This document shows positions 18,811 to 28,423 of a DNA stretch of 56,351 nucleotides, in pieces. This DNA is from an uncultured Colwellia sp. (GTDB lineage Bacteria; Pseudomonadota; Gammaproteobacteria; Enterobacterales; Alteromonadaceae). The stretch is from NCBI GenBank assembly GCA_913062815.1, contig CAJXWZ010000032.1, positions 1 through 56,351 on the forward strand, in the 5' to 3' direction. The notes beneath the pieces were generated by a model, which saw only the letters and a list, made by a program, of their open reading frames with translations, did not search any database and had not been told where the DNA came from. The translations under genes and the position numbers were made by a program. Every line of letters begins with the position of its first letter. The stretch's first letter is position 1.

Positions 18811-19044
18811 ATGCCAGAAGAAAGGCGCAAAGTTGAGGCTAGAATCAAGAAGTTACTCAAAGAACTTAGTGTTGCTCAGCAATGTTCATTAAGTGAAATT
18901 AGTCATTTTGGCTATACGTTATCTTTTGTTAGGCAAACCCCTGAAGGAAAGTTAGCCGTCGTACAGCTGAACGATACCGCTATTACTATTGATGAAGATG
19001 GTGAAATTGATCACAATTCATCAATAGTAGTACGTACTAAATAA
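18811..19044 (+). CDS. Small uncharacterised protein, 77 residues
   Basis: I do not recognise this protein. It has a basic N-terminal helix (EERRKVEARIKKLLKEL), then a compact beta-rich part with GYTLSFVRQTPEGKLAVVQL and an acidic turn (TIDEDGEID). No signal peptide, membrane segment or cysteine motif is present beyond one Cys. A strong ribosome binding site (GGGGTAGGTGA) stands 7 bases before the ATG, which supports real translation. It is flanked by a divergent porin gene and a converging MOSC fusion gene, so it is transcribed alone. Confidence 0.65.
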   Translation: MPEERRKVEARIKKLLKELSVAQQCSLSEISHFGYTLSFVRQTPEGKLAVVQLNDTAITIDEDGEIDHNSSIVVRTK

Positions 19045-19070
19045 ATTAAGTTTAAAAATTCATAGAGAAC

Positions 19071-21005
19071 TTAGTAATTATGTTTAATCACCACATCAGA
19101 TTGAGCAATACTTGAGCAGCAGAGAATAAAACCCTGTTGTCTCTCGAGCATTGTTAAACCATCGGTAGCAGACTCTTTAACGTCCCCACTAACAAGCTGT
19201 GCTTTACAATTACCACACATACCAGCACGACAAGAATAAGGTAGAATGAGCCCTGCATCTTCACCGTGTTCAAGTAATGTTTTTTGATTATCGCCTTGGT
19301 ATTCTTTTCGCCATTTGTCAAAATTGATGATTAACTTTTTCTTTGTTGGAGACGCAGAGTCAATAATCGTTTTTTGTTCGTCTTGTGTTGTCTTACTACC
19401 AAAACTTTCCCAATGATACTGTTCTTTATTCAGTCCAAGCACTTGCAAGTGTTGTTGAGCAGATTTTCTAAAGCCTTCGGGGCCACATACAAATACTTCA
19501 TATTGGGTTAGCTTTGGAATATTTGCTAACATTTGTTCGCTTAAATGTCCTTGATATCCTTGCCATTGGGGACGCACTTGTCTGGTCAATGTATATATCA
19601 CTTGGCAATTACCATGCGCTTTTGCTAATTGCGCGACTTCTTTTCTCGCGATCAAATCATTCTCACTATGGGCACTGTGAAAAAAAACTACTTTATTGAC
19701 TACCTTATTAGCGACCATGTCACGCAGCATCGACAACATAGGCGTTATGCCGCTGCCAGCAGAAAGCAATAGCACCTTTTCAGGGACAAGGCTAGGAAGA
19801 TGAAAGTTACCACTTGGTGATTTAGCTTTTACGGTATCACCTACCTTCAGGTGGTCATGAAAAAAGTTTGAAACTCTGCCATTAGGTATGCGTTTTATGG
19901 TGAGCTTAATTTGATTTTTTGCCGATGGATTTGACGCTATGGTATAACAGCATGGTTGTTCTTTATCTGGCATACTGATTATTAAGTTTATGTGCTGTCC
20001 TGCTAATTGCTCTATAGGTTTAGCATTAGGCCAAGTAAAAACAAAGGTTTTTACATCATGAGTTTCGTCAATTATCTGCTGACATGTAAGTTGCATTGAT
20101 AATTCCTGCTGCAGAGTATTTTTTTTCTCTATGGGTTTTATTGTAGTTGAATGGTGTTTTAACTTGTTAAAGGTTGGCGGGTTTTGCTTGCTTATAACGA
20201 CTAAGTTATCCCCGTGCTTGATCATTCCCTTATTCAGCGGAATTAAATTCTGACCAAATAAAACTTCTCCCTGTTTTGTTTGCCTAAACGATTTTAGCGT
20301 TTTTAACGGTTGTAAATCAGCATGTTTCTCACCTGTTGTAGGGTTTATGGTAGTAAATATACAGCGTTCACATGGCTTACTGACTTTAAATTCTACCTCA
20401 CCAATACGGATGTGTTGCCAGGTGTCTTCTGCAAAAGGTAAGCAATTTTCAACGACAATATTAGGGCGAAATTGAGACATTGAAACTGATGGTACTGCGT
20501 TATTTTCAAGGTGTTGGTTGAGGTTACTTAATGATGCTTGAGAAATTAACAGCAAAGGGTAACCATCAGCAAAGGCAAGCTTTCTAGCTTTGTCCGTATT
20601 GGGCTTTCGTTCACGTAAAGAATTTTGACCAAAAAAGAGTAATTGACTTGGACGTTGTAAGTACTCACTAAACCATTTGTTTGCGGTATCAGAACATAGT
20701 TGCCCTAAAACCTCATCTCCCCAAACGGTTATCTTGCTATATTGTGCGCTGAAATCCTGATAGTTCAGTGTCAATATGGGCATGTTGGGAGCGGATATAA
20801 TAAGCCCTGTCTCTATTAGCTGGGTGCGCACTAAGCATAATTTAGGCTCTGTCCTCGCGGTAATGAATTGTCCTAATAAGTCACTAAGTACAAAGCGACG
20901 ATCAAAGGCTAATCCTAATTCATCAACATTAGCAGAGGGCAAATTTATGCCAGTAGTAGATTTTATTGGGTATATATGAAGGCTGCTAACTGTAATTATT
21001 GACAT
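19071..21005 (-). CDS. MOSC domain - flavin reductase - 2Fe-2S ferredoxin fusion protein
   Basis: This 644-residue protein joins three modules. MOSC_N and MOSC (about 1-265, with KPCERCIFTTINPTTGE around the molybdenum-cofactor cysteine) resemble YcbX. A ferredoxin-NADP reductase-like unit (about 300-520) has the flavin motif CCYTIASNP and the nucleotide motif LLSAGSGITPMLSMLR. A plant-type ferredoxin (about 555-644) shows C-x4-C-x2-C-x29-C. Together they suggest a self-contained chain from NAD(P)H through flavin and iron-sulfur cluster to a molybdenum centre. YcbX-like MOSC proteins reduce N-hydroxylated compounds, so detoxification is a fair inference. No membrane segment is seen. It is divergent from mpl. 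Confidence 0.85.
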   Translation of the reverse strand: MSIITVSSLHIYPIKSTTGINLPSANVDELGLAFDRRFVLSDLLGQFITARTEPKLCLVRTQLIETGLIISAPNMPILTLNYQDFSAQYSKITVWGDEVLGQLCSDTANKWFSEYLQRPSQLLFFGQNSLRERKPNTDKARKLAFADGYPLLLISQASLSNLNQHLENNAVPSVSMSQFRPNIVVENCLPFAEDTWQHIRIGEVEFKVSKPCERCIFTTINPTTGEKHADLQPLKTLKSFRQTKQGEVLFGQNLIPLNKGMIKHGDNLVVISKQNPPTFNKLKHHSTTIKPIEKKNTLQQELSMQLTCQQIIDETHDVKTFVFTWPNAKPIEQLAGQHINLIISMPDKEQPCCYTIASNPSAKNQIKLTIKRIPNGRVSNFFHDHLKVGDTVKAKSPSGNFHLPSLVPEKVLLLSAGSGITPMLSMLRDMVANKVVNKVVFFHSAHSENDLIARKEVAQLAKAHGNCQVIYTLTRQVRPQWQGYQGHLSEQMLANIPKLTQYEVFVCGPEGFRKSAQQHLQVLGLNKEQYHWESFGSKTTQDEQKTIIDSASPTKKKLIINFDKWRKEYQGDNQKTLLEHGEDAGLILPYSCRAGMCGNCKAQLVSGDVKESATDGLTMLERQQGFILCCSSIAQSDVVIKHNY

Positions 21006-21033
21006 GTGAAATCCGTTGAATTAATTATTTTTA

Positions 21034-21045
21034 CCTTGCGCAAGG
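21034..21045. promoter_or_regulatory. Perfect palindrome in the divergent MOSC/mpl region
   Basis: CCTTGCGCAAGG is a perfect 12-bp palindrome, 29 bases upstream of the MOSC fusion start and 80 upstream of mpl. It is well placed for a dimeric repressor acting on either gene. The regulator is unknown. Confidence 0.35.
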
Positions 21046-21125
21046 ATTTTGCGGCTAAGCTTTGCTTTATAAGGTATATTAACCCTCATTATCTTTCACC
21101 CTCTTTAATCGTATTTTTCTTTTTT

Positions 21126-22520
21126 ATGGCAAATAAAATTCATCATTTACATATTCTTGGCATTTGCGGCACATTTATGGGGGGCATTGCAGCACTTGCT
21201 AAAGAGCTGGGTTTTCGTGTTACTGGTTGTGATGCACAAGTTTATCCTCCAATGAGTACACAGCTCGAACAGCTCGGCATTGAATTAAAACAGGGCTATA
21301 AAGTTGAGCATTTACAGGATGAACCAGACTTAGTTATTGTTGGTAATGCGATGTCTCGAGGTAACATCATGGTCGAGTATATGCTTGACCGAAACATACC
21401 TTATATTTCTGGGCCTCAATGGTTGCTTGAAAATGTGCTAAAAGATCGTTGGGTATTAGCGGTTGCGGGCACTCATGGTAAAACGACTACCAGTAGCATC
21501 CTGACTTGGATTTTAGAATATGCTCAGTTATCCCCTGGGTTTTTAATTGGTGGGGCCCCGCAAAATTTTGATTGCTCAGCTCGTTTAGGTAATGCGCCGT
21601 TTTTTGTTATTGAAGCCGATGAATATGACACGGCTTTCTTTGATAAACGTTCTAAATTTGTGCATTACCGGCCACGAACATTAGTGATGAATAATTTAGA
21701 ATTTGATCACGGTGATATTTTCAATGATCTGAGCGATATTCAGCGACAATTTCACCATCTTATTCGTATGGTGCCTAGTAATGGGTTAATTTTATCGCCA
21801 AGAAATGAGCCTGCAATTCAGGAAACATTGGCAATGGGTTGTTGGACTCCTATTGAACAAAGTCATAGTTCAATAGGTTGGCAAGCAGATAAGCTTAATG
21901 CTGATGGTAGTGAATTTATTGTAACTTTTGAGGGCGTTGAACAAGGGCGCGTTAAATGGTCACTGATTGGTGACTTTAATATTGATAATGCCCTGATGGC
22001 GATTGCAGCAGCGCGTCACGCTGGCGTACCTACGCATATTGCTATTGAAGCCTTAGCTGAATTCGTCAACACTAAACGTCGTCTAGAGCTTCGAGGTAAA
22101 ATCAATGAGGTTAGCGTTTATGATGATTTTGCCCACCACCCAACAGCAATAGCAAAGACATTGGCGGGTGTGCGGGCGAAAGTTGATGCTGAAAACAAGC
22201 ATCGAACAACGCAAGGACGAGTACTAGCGGTGCTGGAGCCACGTTCAAATACCATGAAGTCAGGAATCCATAAAGACGCGTTGCCTTTATCATTACAACA
22301 AGCTGATCACGTGTTTCTTTTTCAAGATAAAGATATCAAGTGGTCAATTGAAGAGTTAATTCATCAGTGTCATCAACCTTGTATAGTTTCCACCCAGATT
22401 GACCTTTTAGTAAAGGAGATAGTTTCGCAAAGTAAAGAGGGTGATACTATCGTGGTGATGAGTAATGGCGGTTTTGGTGATATTCACGAAAAAATATTAA
22501 CGGCTTTAGCCAATAAATAA
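21126..22520 (+). CDS. mpl: UDP-N-acetylmuramate:L-alanyl-gamma-D-glutamyl-meso-diaminopimelate ligase
   Basis: Mpl attaches the recycled murein tripeptide to UDP-MurNAc, returning it to peptidoglycan synthesis. The 464-residue product has the Mur ligase parts: N-terminal HILGICGTFMGGIAALAKELG, the ATP loop VAGTHGKTTTSSIL (about 110-123), the central FVIEADEYDTAFFDKR and the C-terminal VYDDFAHHPTAI. The open frame extends upstream to a GTG at 21006, but the added 40 residues have no family counterpart, so I start at the ATG at 21126. No good Shine-Dalgarno precedes it. It is followed 27 bases later by ubiX, probably cotranscribed. Confidence 0.96.
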   Translation: MANKIHHLHILGICGTFMGGIAALAKELGFRVTGCDAQVYPPMSTQLEQLGIELKQGYKVEHLQDEPDLVIVGNAMSRGNIMVEYMLDRNIPYISGPQWLLENVLKDRWVLAVAGTHGKTTTSSILTWILEYAQLSPGFLIGGAPQNFDCSARLGNAPFFVIEADEYDTAFFDKRSKFVHYRPRTLVMNNLEFDHGDIFNDLSDIQRQFHHLIRMVPSNGLILSPRNEPAIQETLAMGCWTPIEQSHSSIGWQADKLNADGSEFIVTFEGVEQGRVKWSLIGDFNIDNALMAIAAARHAGVPTHIAIEALAEFVNTKRRLELRGKINEVSVYDDFAHHPTAIAKTLAGVRAKVDAENKHRTTQGRVLAVLEPRSNTMKSGIHKDALPLSLQQADHVFLFQDKDIKWSIEELIHQCHQPCIVSTQIDLLVKEIVSQSKEGDTIVVMSNGGFGDIHEKILTALANK

Positions 22521-22547
22521 TTGAATAAATAGAGAGAGAGTAAACAC

Positions 22548-23165
22548 GTGGCAGAATTTAAGCAAAAAATCACTTTAGCGATTACTGGGGCTTCTGGGTC
22601 TGCATATGCATTGCGATTACTGGAGTGTCTCGTTGCTGCTAATTACCAAATTTACCTGCTATGTTCTAGTGCTGGACGTGTCGTACTAGATACCGAACTC
22701 AACTTTAAATTGCCATCGTCTCCTGATGCAGCGAGTGCAATATTAGTTGAAAAGTTTCAAGCTAAAGAAGCACAAATTAAAGTCTTTGGTAAAGAGCAAT
22801 GGTTTTCACCCGTTGCTTCTGGCTCAGCTGCCCCTAAGCAGATGGTCGTGTGTCCTTGCTCAACAGGAACACTTGCTGCTATTAGCCAAGGAATGAGTGA
22901 TAATCTGATAGAGCGTGCCGCAGATGTCGTTATTAAGGAACGTGGTCAGCTTATTCTTGTGGTACGAGAAACACCTTTTTCGACCATTCATCTTAGCAAT
23001 ATGCTTAGCTTGTCTCAGCAGGGTGTAACTATTATGCCAGCCGCACCAGGCTTTTATCATCAGCCTGAATCTATCAGTGATCTTGTTGATTTTATGGTTG
23101 GTCGAATTTTAGACCACCTTAAAATAGAACAAAAAATCATGCCTCGATGGGGCTATCAAATTTAG
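22548..23165 (+). CDS. ubiX: Flavin prenyltransferase UbiX
   Basis: UbiX prenylates FMN to make the cofactor of the UbiD decarboxylase in ubiquinone synthesis. The 205-residue product has family length. The N-terminal [19 protein letters not shown] binds FMN. The segments [25 protein letters not shown] and [25 protein letters not shown] are the conserved core. The start is GTG with a GAGAGAGAG ribosome site 7 bases upstream. The C-terminal MPRWGYQI is typical. It lies between mpl and the amidohydrolase gene. Confidence 0.95.
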   Translation: MAEFKQKITLAITGASGSAYALRLLECLVAANYQIYLLCSSAGRVVLDTELNFKLPSSPDAASAILVEKFQAKEAQIKVFGKEQWFSPVASGSAAPKQMVVCPCSTGTLAAISQGMSDNLIERAADVVIKERGQLILVVRETPFSTIHLSNMLSLSQQGVTIMPAAPGFYHQPESISDLVDFMVGRILDHLKIEQKIMPRWGYQI

Positions 23166-23227
23166 CAATAAACCGACATAAAACACTCGATAAAAATATT
23201 TATTTTAACCTACTAAGGTACAAAGAT

Positions 23228-26200
23228 ATGTTCTCGTCAATTATTAAAACCACTGCAATGACATGCGTTTTTGCTTTTGCACTATTGTCTAGTTCACTAG
23301 TGAAGGCAGTTGATGCAAACAAAGCAGAAGACAGCAAAGAAAAGTGGTCTGTGAATGCACCACAAGGTAAATTTAAAGATATCAGCATTGATGTAACCTC
23401 TGTTACTTGGATGAACCTTGATGTTAGCCCTGATGGTCAATCGTTGGTATTTGATTTGCTTGGTGACATATATACCATGCCAATTACAGGTGGCGAAGCT
23501 ACCCCATTAATGACTGATATTGCCTGGCAAATGCAACCACGCTTTAGTCCTGATGGTCATTATATTGCTTTTACTTCAGATGAAGATGGCGGCGATAATC
23601 TATGGGTAATGAATCGAGATGGCAGCAATGCCAAAGCAATATCTAACGAGAAGTTTCGCTTATTAAATAGCCCTGCATGGTCACCAGATGGCAAATACTT
23701 AATTGGAAGAAAGCACTACACTAGCGCCCGCTCACTAGGTGCAGGAGAGATTTGGCTTTATCATAAAACGGGCGGTAGTGGGGTAATGCTAACTAAAAGG
23801 CCTAATGAACAAAAGGATTTAGGTGAGCCAGCTTACTCTTCTGACGGCAAGTATGTTTACTTTTCACAAGACGCAACCCCTGGGAAAACTTTTCATTACT
23901 CAAAAGATTCAGTGAAAGGCATCTATAAAATCAAACGTCTTGAATTAGCTACCGGTGATATTGATATCATTATTAGCGGTAAAGGTGGTGCTATTCGCCC
24001 AACGCCCTCCCCAGACGGAAAGTATATTGCTTTTATTAGTAGAGATGACTTTTCTTCAAACCTGTATTTATATGACTTAAAAAGTGGTGAAGAAACGTTA
24101 ATTTATGAGGACTTAGAGCGTGATCTGCAAGAAACTTGGGCAATCCACGGAGTTTACCCAAATATTGCTTGGACACCAAATAGTGAAAGTTTAGTTTTTT
24201 GGGATAACGGTAAAATTAACAATCTGGATATCGATTCGAAAAAATCAACGGTTATTGATTTTCGCGTAAAAACGAGCAAAAAAATTCAACAAGCATTAAC
24301 ATTTAAGCAGCAATTACCGCAAGATCATTTTACCGTGAAAATGTTGCGAGACGTGAAGGTATCTCCTGATGGCAAGCGAGTAGTATTTGAATCAATGGGA
24401 CATATTTACACACGCAATCTTGTTGATGGTAAGACCAAAGGTAAGGCGAAGCGGTTAACTAAACAGACAAGCCACTTTGAATTAAACCCTAGTTTTTCAC
24501 GGGACGGACGGAAAATTGTTTATGCCACCTGGCATGATGAGCAACAAGGTCAAATCCGAGTTATTTCAAGTCGTGGTGGTAATGGCAAAGCATTGTTGAA
24601 AGAGCAGGGAAAATACATAGAACCGGTATTTTCACCTGATGGCAGAACCGTGGTCTATCGTAAAATATCGGGTGGTTTTATTACCAAACCTAGTTGGGAT
24701 CTTAATACGGGCATTTATGCTGTATCAGTAAAAGGTGAACGTAAAAGTAGTAAACCAGTGCTAATTACGGAACATGGTCAACAGGCACATTTTGGTAGCA
24801 GTAATGACCATATTTATGTGTTACGTGCTGATGAAGAGCCGAAATTAGCATTTGTCAGCATGGATGGCAAAGAAGATCGCGTTTTATACAAAGGTAAATT
24901 TGCCACTGAATATCGTGTATCACCCAATGGCGAGTATTTAGCATTTGCTGAGCGCTTTAAAATATTTGTCACACCATTGGTTGAACGTGGCAATGTGATT
25001 TCTATTGGCCCTAAAGGTAAAAACTTACCGGTTAAACAGTTGTCATCACGTGCTGGGCAAGGCATTAATTGGCACGAAGATTCCAATGAAATATATTGGA
25101 GTTTAGGCGCTACTTTGTATCGAGCCAGCATTAACGCTTTATTTGAAATTACCTTTAATGAAAATAACAAAGAAGACAAAGCATTGGACAAACCTGAGCA
25201 TGCTCAAGTATTAGAAATTGAGCTGGGCTATAGTCAAAAGGTTGATAAACCCTCAGGGTTAATCGCTTTTGTTGGCGGTAAAGTGATCACCATGGAAGGA
25301 GAGCAAGTTTTTGAGGATGGTACGGTAATTGTTGAAGGAAATATCATTAAAGCCGTAGGAAATAAGTCAGAGATTAACGTTCCTGAGTCGGCAAAAATAA
25401 TTGATATTACGGGTAAAAGTATTATGCCGGGATTGATCGATGCTCATGCTCATGGCCCGCAAGGCAACAATCAAATCATTCCACAGCAAAACTGGAAAAA
25501 TTATGCAGGTTTAGCTTTAGGGGTAACCAGTATTCATGATCCGTCAAATGATACTAATGAATTTTTTGCTGCGAGTGAAATGCAAAAAGCAGGAAAAATT
25601 GTTGCGGCACGTTTATTTTCTACCGGAAAAATTCTATATGGTGCTAATTATGCGGGCTACACCGCTCATGTTGATAACTTAGACGATGCTAAATTCCATG
25701 TTGAAAGACTAAAAAAGGCGGGTGCTTTTAGTGTCAAAAGTTACAATCAGCCACGCAGAAATCAACGTCAGCAATTCATTCAAGCAGCACGTGAGCTAAA
25801 CATGCTAGTGATGCCTGAAGGGGGCTCATTATTGCAGCATAACTTAACTATGGTAGTTGATGGCCACACAACATTAGAGCACTCTATTCCTGTTGCTAAA
25901 GTTTATGATGACGTAAAGCAACTATGGTCACATTCTCAAATGGCTTATACCCCAACATTAGTCGTGGCTTATGGCGGTATTTGGGGAGAGAACTATTGGT
26001 ATGATACAACAGATGTATGGCTACATCCTCGCTTGAGTAAATATGTGCCAAGTGAATTTTTGCAACCAAAATCTATGCGCAGACCAAAAGCGCCATTAAA
26101 TCATTATAACCATATTAGTGTTGCAGCTGTGGCCAAAGAGCTGCAAGATTTAGGTATCAAAGTGAATGCTGGCGGTCATGGTCAACGTGAGGGGCTGGCA

Positions 26201-26488
26201 ATGCACTGGGAAATTTGGATGATGGCCCAAGGTGGAATGACACCATTACAAGCCTTACGCACAGCGACAATTTCACCAGCTGAAACCTTAGGTTTAGCGG
26301 CGCAACTTGGTTCAATCAAAGTGGGGAAATTAGCCGATTTAATTGTTATAGATGGGGATGTTAGTCAAGATATTCGTCTTAGCGATAAGATCAGCTACAC
26401 TATGGTCAATGGGCGGCTATATGATGCTGAATCGATGAATGAAGTTGGTAATTATGATAACAAGCGGGCTAAATTTTATTTTGAATAA
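23228..26488 (+). CDS. Secreted TolB-like beta-propeller amidohydrolase
   Basis: The 1086-residue protein starts at the ATG with AAGG ten bases upstream; the longer frame from 23147 would overlap ubiX and spoil the signal peptide. A signal peptide (about 1-25) is followed by a long propeller region (about 40-660) with many repeats of the type FSPDG+ / SPDGKYIAF, as in TolB and prolyl oligopeptidases. The C-terminal part (about 670-1075) is an amidohydrolase with metal motif GLIDAHAHGP (His740, His742), further histidines in TLEHS and GGHGQREG, and the closing LGSIKVGKLADLIVIDGD. It probably hydrolyses a peptide-like or cyclic amide substrate in the periplasm; the substrate is unknown. Confidence 0.88.
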   Translation: MFSSIIKTTAMTCVFAFALLSSSLVKAVDANKAEDSKEKWSVNAPQGKFKDISIDVTSVTWMNLDVSPDGQSLVFDLLGDIYTMPITGGEATPLMTDIAWQMQPRFSPDGHYIAFTSDEDGGDNLWVMNRDGSNAKAISNEKFRLLNSPAWSPDGKYLIGRKHYTSARSLGAGEIWLYHKTGGSGVMLTKRPNEQKDLGEPAYSSDGKYVYFSQDATPGKTFHYSKDSVKGIYKIKRLELATGDIDIIISGKGGAIRPTPSPDGKYIAFISRDDFSSNLYLYDLKSGEETLIYEDLERDLQETWAIHGVYPNIAWTPNSESLVFWDNGKINNLDIDSKKSTVIDFRVKTSKKIQQALTFKQQLPQDHFTVKMLRDVKVSPDGKRVVFESMGHIYTRNLVDGKTKGKAKRLTKQTSHFELNPSFSRDGRKIVYATWHDEQQGQIRVISSRGGNGKALLKEQGKYIEPVFSPDGRTVVYRKISGGFITKPSWDLNTGIYAVSVKGERKSSKPVLITEHGQQAHFGSSNDHIYVLRADEEPKLAFVSMDGKEDRVLYKGKFATEYRVSPNGEYLAFAERFKIFVTPLVERGNVISIGPKGKNLPVKQLSSRAGQGINWHEDSNEIYWSLGATLYRASINALFEITFNENNKEDKALDKPEHAQVLEIELGYSQKVDKPSGLIAFVGGKVITMEGEQVFEDGTVIVEGNIIKAVGNKSEINVPESAKIIDITGKSIMPGLIDAHAHGPQGNNQIIPQQNWKNYAGLALGVTSIHDPSNDTNEFFAASEMQKAGKIVAARLFSTGKILYGANYAGYTAHVDNLDDAKFHVERLKKAGAFSVKSYNQPRRNQRQQFIQAARELNMLVMPEGGSLLQHNLTMVVDGHTTLEHSIPVAKVYDDVKQLWSHSQMAYTPTLVVAYGGIWGENYWYDTTDVWLHPRLSKYVPSEFLQPKSMRRPKAPLNHYNHISVAAVAKELQDLGIKVNAGGHGQREGLAMHWEIWMMAQGGMTPLQALRTATISPAETLGLAAQLGSIKVGKLADLIVIDGDVSQDIRLSDKISYTMVNGRLYDAESMNEVGNYDNKRAKFYFE

Positions 26489-26536
26489 TTATAGATTGAT
26501 GAAGTCGCTAAAGACGCGAAATTTAACTTTCTAATC

Positions 26537-26580
26537 AAAATAAGGGCACTATATTTGTATATGTGCTCTTATTTTTTCTT
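26537..26580 (+). terminator. Terminator after the amidohydrolase gene
   Basis: AAAATAAG-G-GCAC pairs with GTGC-T-CTTATTTT around a 13-base AT loop and runs into a T-rich tail, 48 bases after the stop. Confidence 0.8.
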
Positions 26581-26808
26581 ATAGGAAAAACGTTTAACCA
26601 ATAGCTCGTGTTATAAATTATAGCGATAACGAGTATTTCTATACAATACATTGCTTTTTCAGTAGTCTATAATTTACTTTGTATGCGCAATGTTGATACC
26701 TTTCAGATGATTGCGGCTTTCATTTTCAAATTATCACATGGTTGAATTAATATGGATTGTTGTCAAAGCGCTGTTTTCTCCGTCACGGTTGCTATTCTTC
26801 GTAAAGGC

Positions 26809-28389
26809 ATGAAAACAATATCTACCTGGTCATGGGCTATTTCGTTGGCGTTATTTTCCGGTTCAACTTTCGCAGCTCAAAATTCAGTATTTTCTCCTGT
26901 TAGTATTAAGGCCTTTGTATTAGGACTATGCCTACCTATCTTGTTATTTTTTTGTTGGCAAAAATTAAAAAAAGTCTTTACTAAAACTGAACCTTCATCA
27001 TCTACATTGAAAGTATCTCAAGAAGAGTTATTCAGTTACACTCATGATTTAGCTACAAATTTACCTACGGCTCAACATGCTTTAAAGCAATTTGAGCAAG
27101 CATTGCAATCTTCTAAAGAGCCTAAATTAGCGGCTATAGTCTTTAAACCGGTTAACTTTCAGCAAGTTAATACCGTCTTAGGACATCATAATTCGGACAT
27201 TTTATTATTACAGCTGGCTTTTTGTTTGAAGAAAAGTGTTGAAGATAACCCCGATTTATTGAGTTTTGACCGCAGTCCTGTGGCGGTAAAGTTAGCCAGG
27301 TTGCAGGGACTAGATTTTTTGGTTGTTTTTGATTTATCTGCCACTCAACATGATAGTAAAGATGTTATTGATAACTTGTGTCAGCAACTTGCTAAAGCAG
27401 TACCCAATGCAATGAGCTTTAAAAGTTTCTCTTTAAATTTCGAATTAGCTTTTGGCGTCGCTTTTAATGGCGAACATGGCAATAATGTTCATGAAATAGT
27501 CTCACATGCAAGTGATGCTTTGCTCAAAGGGGCCGCTAATGAACAAACGATTACGTATTTTGATAATAGTGCTGTGCTCTACACTGAAAAGCAATTACGT
27601 TTAATGGAATCCCTACGACAAGATATTTTATCGCAAGAGTTTCGTTGGTATTTACAACCACAAGTAAATCTAAATGATAACACTATCATAGGTTTTGAAT
27701 TGAAAGTGCATTGGTATGCTAGTGAAGATGCGCCGTTAGAGTTACTTGATTTTATCGACTTGGCTGAGCACAGTGGTGAAGTATATCTGCTCACTAAACA
27801 AATGTTCAAGCAAGCTTTTAAAGCATTATTTTCATTACATAAGTTGGGTGTTTATCAAAGGGTCTCTGTTAATCTTTCTAGCAAAAATTTACTTGAGCCG
27901 GATTTGGTCGACTTTATTGACCAACAAATGAAAAAGTATAATATTGCCGGTAAATACTTGATGATAGAGTTGAATGAGCAAATGATGTTGGGTACCTGTC
28001 ATCGCGCTAAAAGTATCATAGATCAGTTGAAATCATTAGATATCACCATTGCTATTGATAATTTCTCAGGCAGTTATGAGTCGCTACGTTATTTGCGTAA
28101 AATGGCGATACATCAAGTGAAAATAAACTGTCAAGAGTTAGCAGGTAACGAAGACAATAGAGCAGGTAAAGCGATAATTAATGCGTTAATTACGCTTACT
28201 CGAAGTATGAATTTACCCTTAATTGGTACCCATATTGATAATCAGGGGACTCTTGATGGTTTTGTGGCAATGGGCGGAAGTTTAGTACAAGGTGCTACTA
28301 TTAATAGAGGCGTGGTTCCGGATGAAATAGAAATATGGCTTACTAGGTGGTTTTCTCAATACCCGGCTGCAAAGCCTAGCCAGTTATAG
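26809..28389 (+). CDS. Membrane-anchored GGDEF-EAL protein with degenerate active sites
   Basis: From the ATG at 26809 the 526-residue protein has a signal-like first segment and a second hydrophobic helix (about 30-52, AFVLGLCLPILLFFCW). A GGDEF-like domain (about 75-255) and an EAL-like domain (about 260-520) follow. The GGDEF signature is replaced by GLDF (167-170) and EAL by ELK (297-299). Asn in VNLSSKNL is kept, but DDFG reads DNFS and the late catalytic Glu region reads IGTHIDN. It is therefore unlikely to make or break cyclic-di-GMP and may act as a binding or scaffold protein, as LapD and CsrD do. An ATG at 26752 would add 19 residues. Confidence 0.82.
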   Translation: MKTISTWSWAISLALFSGSTFAAQNSVFSPVSIKAFVLGLCLPILLFFCWQKLKKVFTKTEPSSSTLKVSQEELFSYTHDLATNLPTAQHALKQFEQALQSSKEPKLAAIVFKPVNFQQVNTVLGHHNSDILLLQLAFCLKKSVEDNPDLLSFDRSPVAVKLARLQGLDFLVVFDLSATQHDSKDVIDNLCQQLAKAVPNAMSFKSFSLNFELAFGVAFNGEHGNNVHEIVSHASDALLKGAANEQTITYFDNSAVLYTEKQLRLMESLRQDILSQEFRWYLQPQVNLNDNTIIGFELKVHWYASEDAPLELLDFIDLAEHSGEVYLLTKQMFKQAFKALFSLHKLGVYQRVSVNLSSKNLLEPDLVDFIDQQMKKYNIAGKYLMIELNEQMMLGTCHRAKSIIDQLKSLDITIAIDNFSGSYESLRYLRKMAIHQVKINCQELAGNEDNRAGKAIINALITLTRSMNLPLIGTHIDNQGTLDGFVAMGGSLVQGATINRGVVPDEIEIWLTRWFSQYPAAKPSQL

Positions 28390-28423
28390 TGTAGACAGAA
28401 AACATCGAAAAACATCTTGTTTC

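Noticed and set aside
21006..21125. Upstream extension of mpl by 40 codons from a GTG
   Set aside because: The added residues do not match any Mpl N-terminus, and the GTG abuts the start of the divergent MOSC gene; MANKIHHLHILG at 21126 fits the family.
23147..23227. Start of the amidohydrolase inside ubiX
   Set aside because: It would overlap ubiX and put 27 residues before a normal signal peptide; the ATG at 23228 has a good ribosome site.
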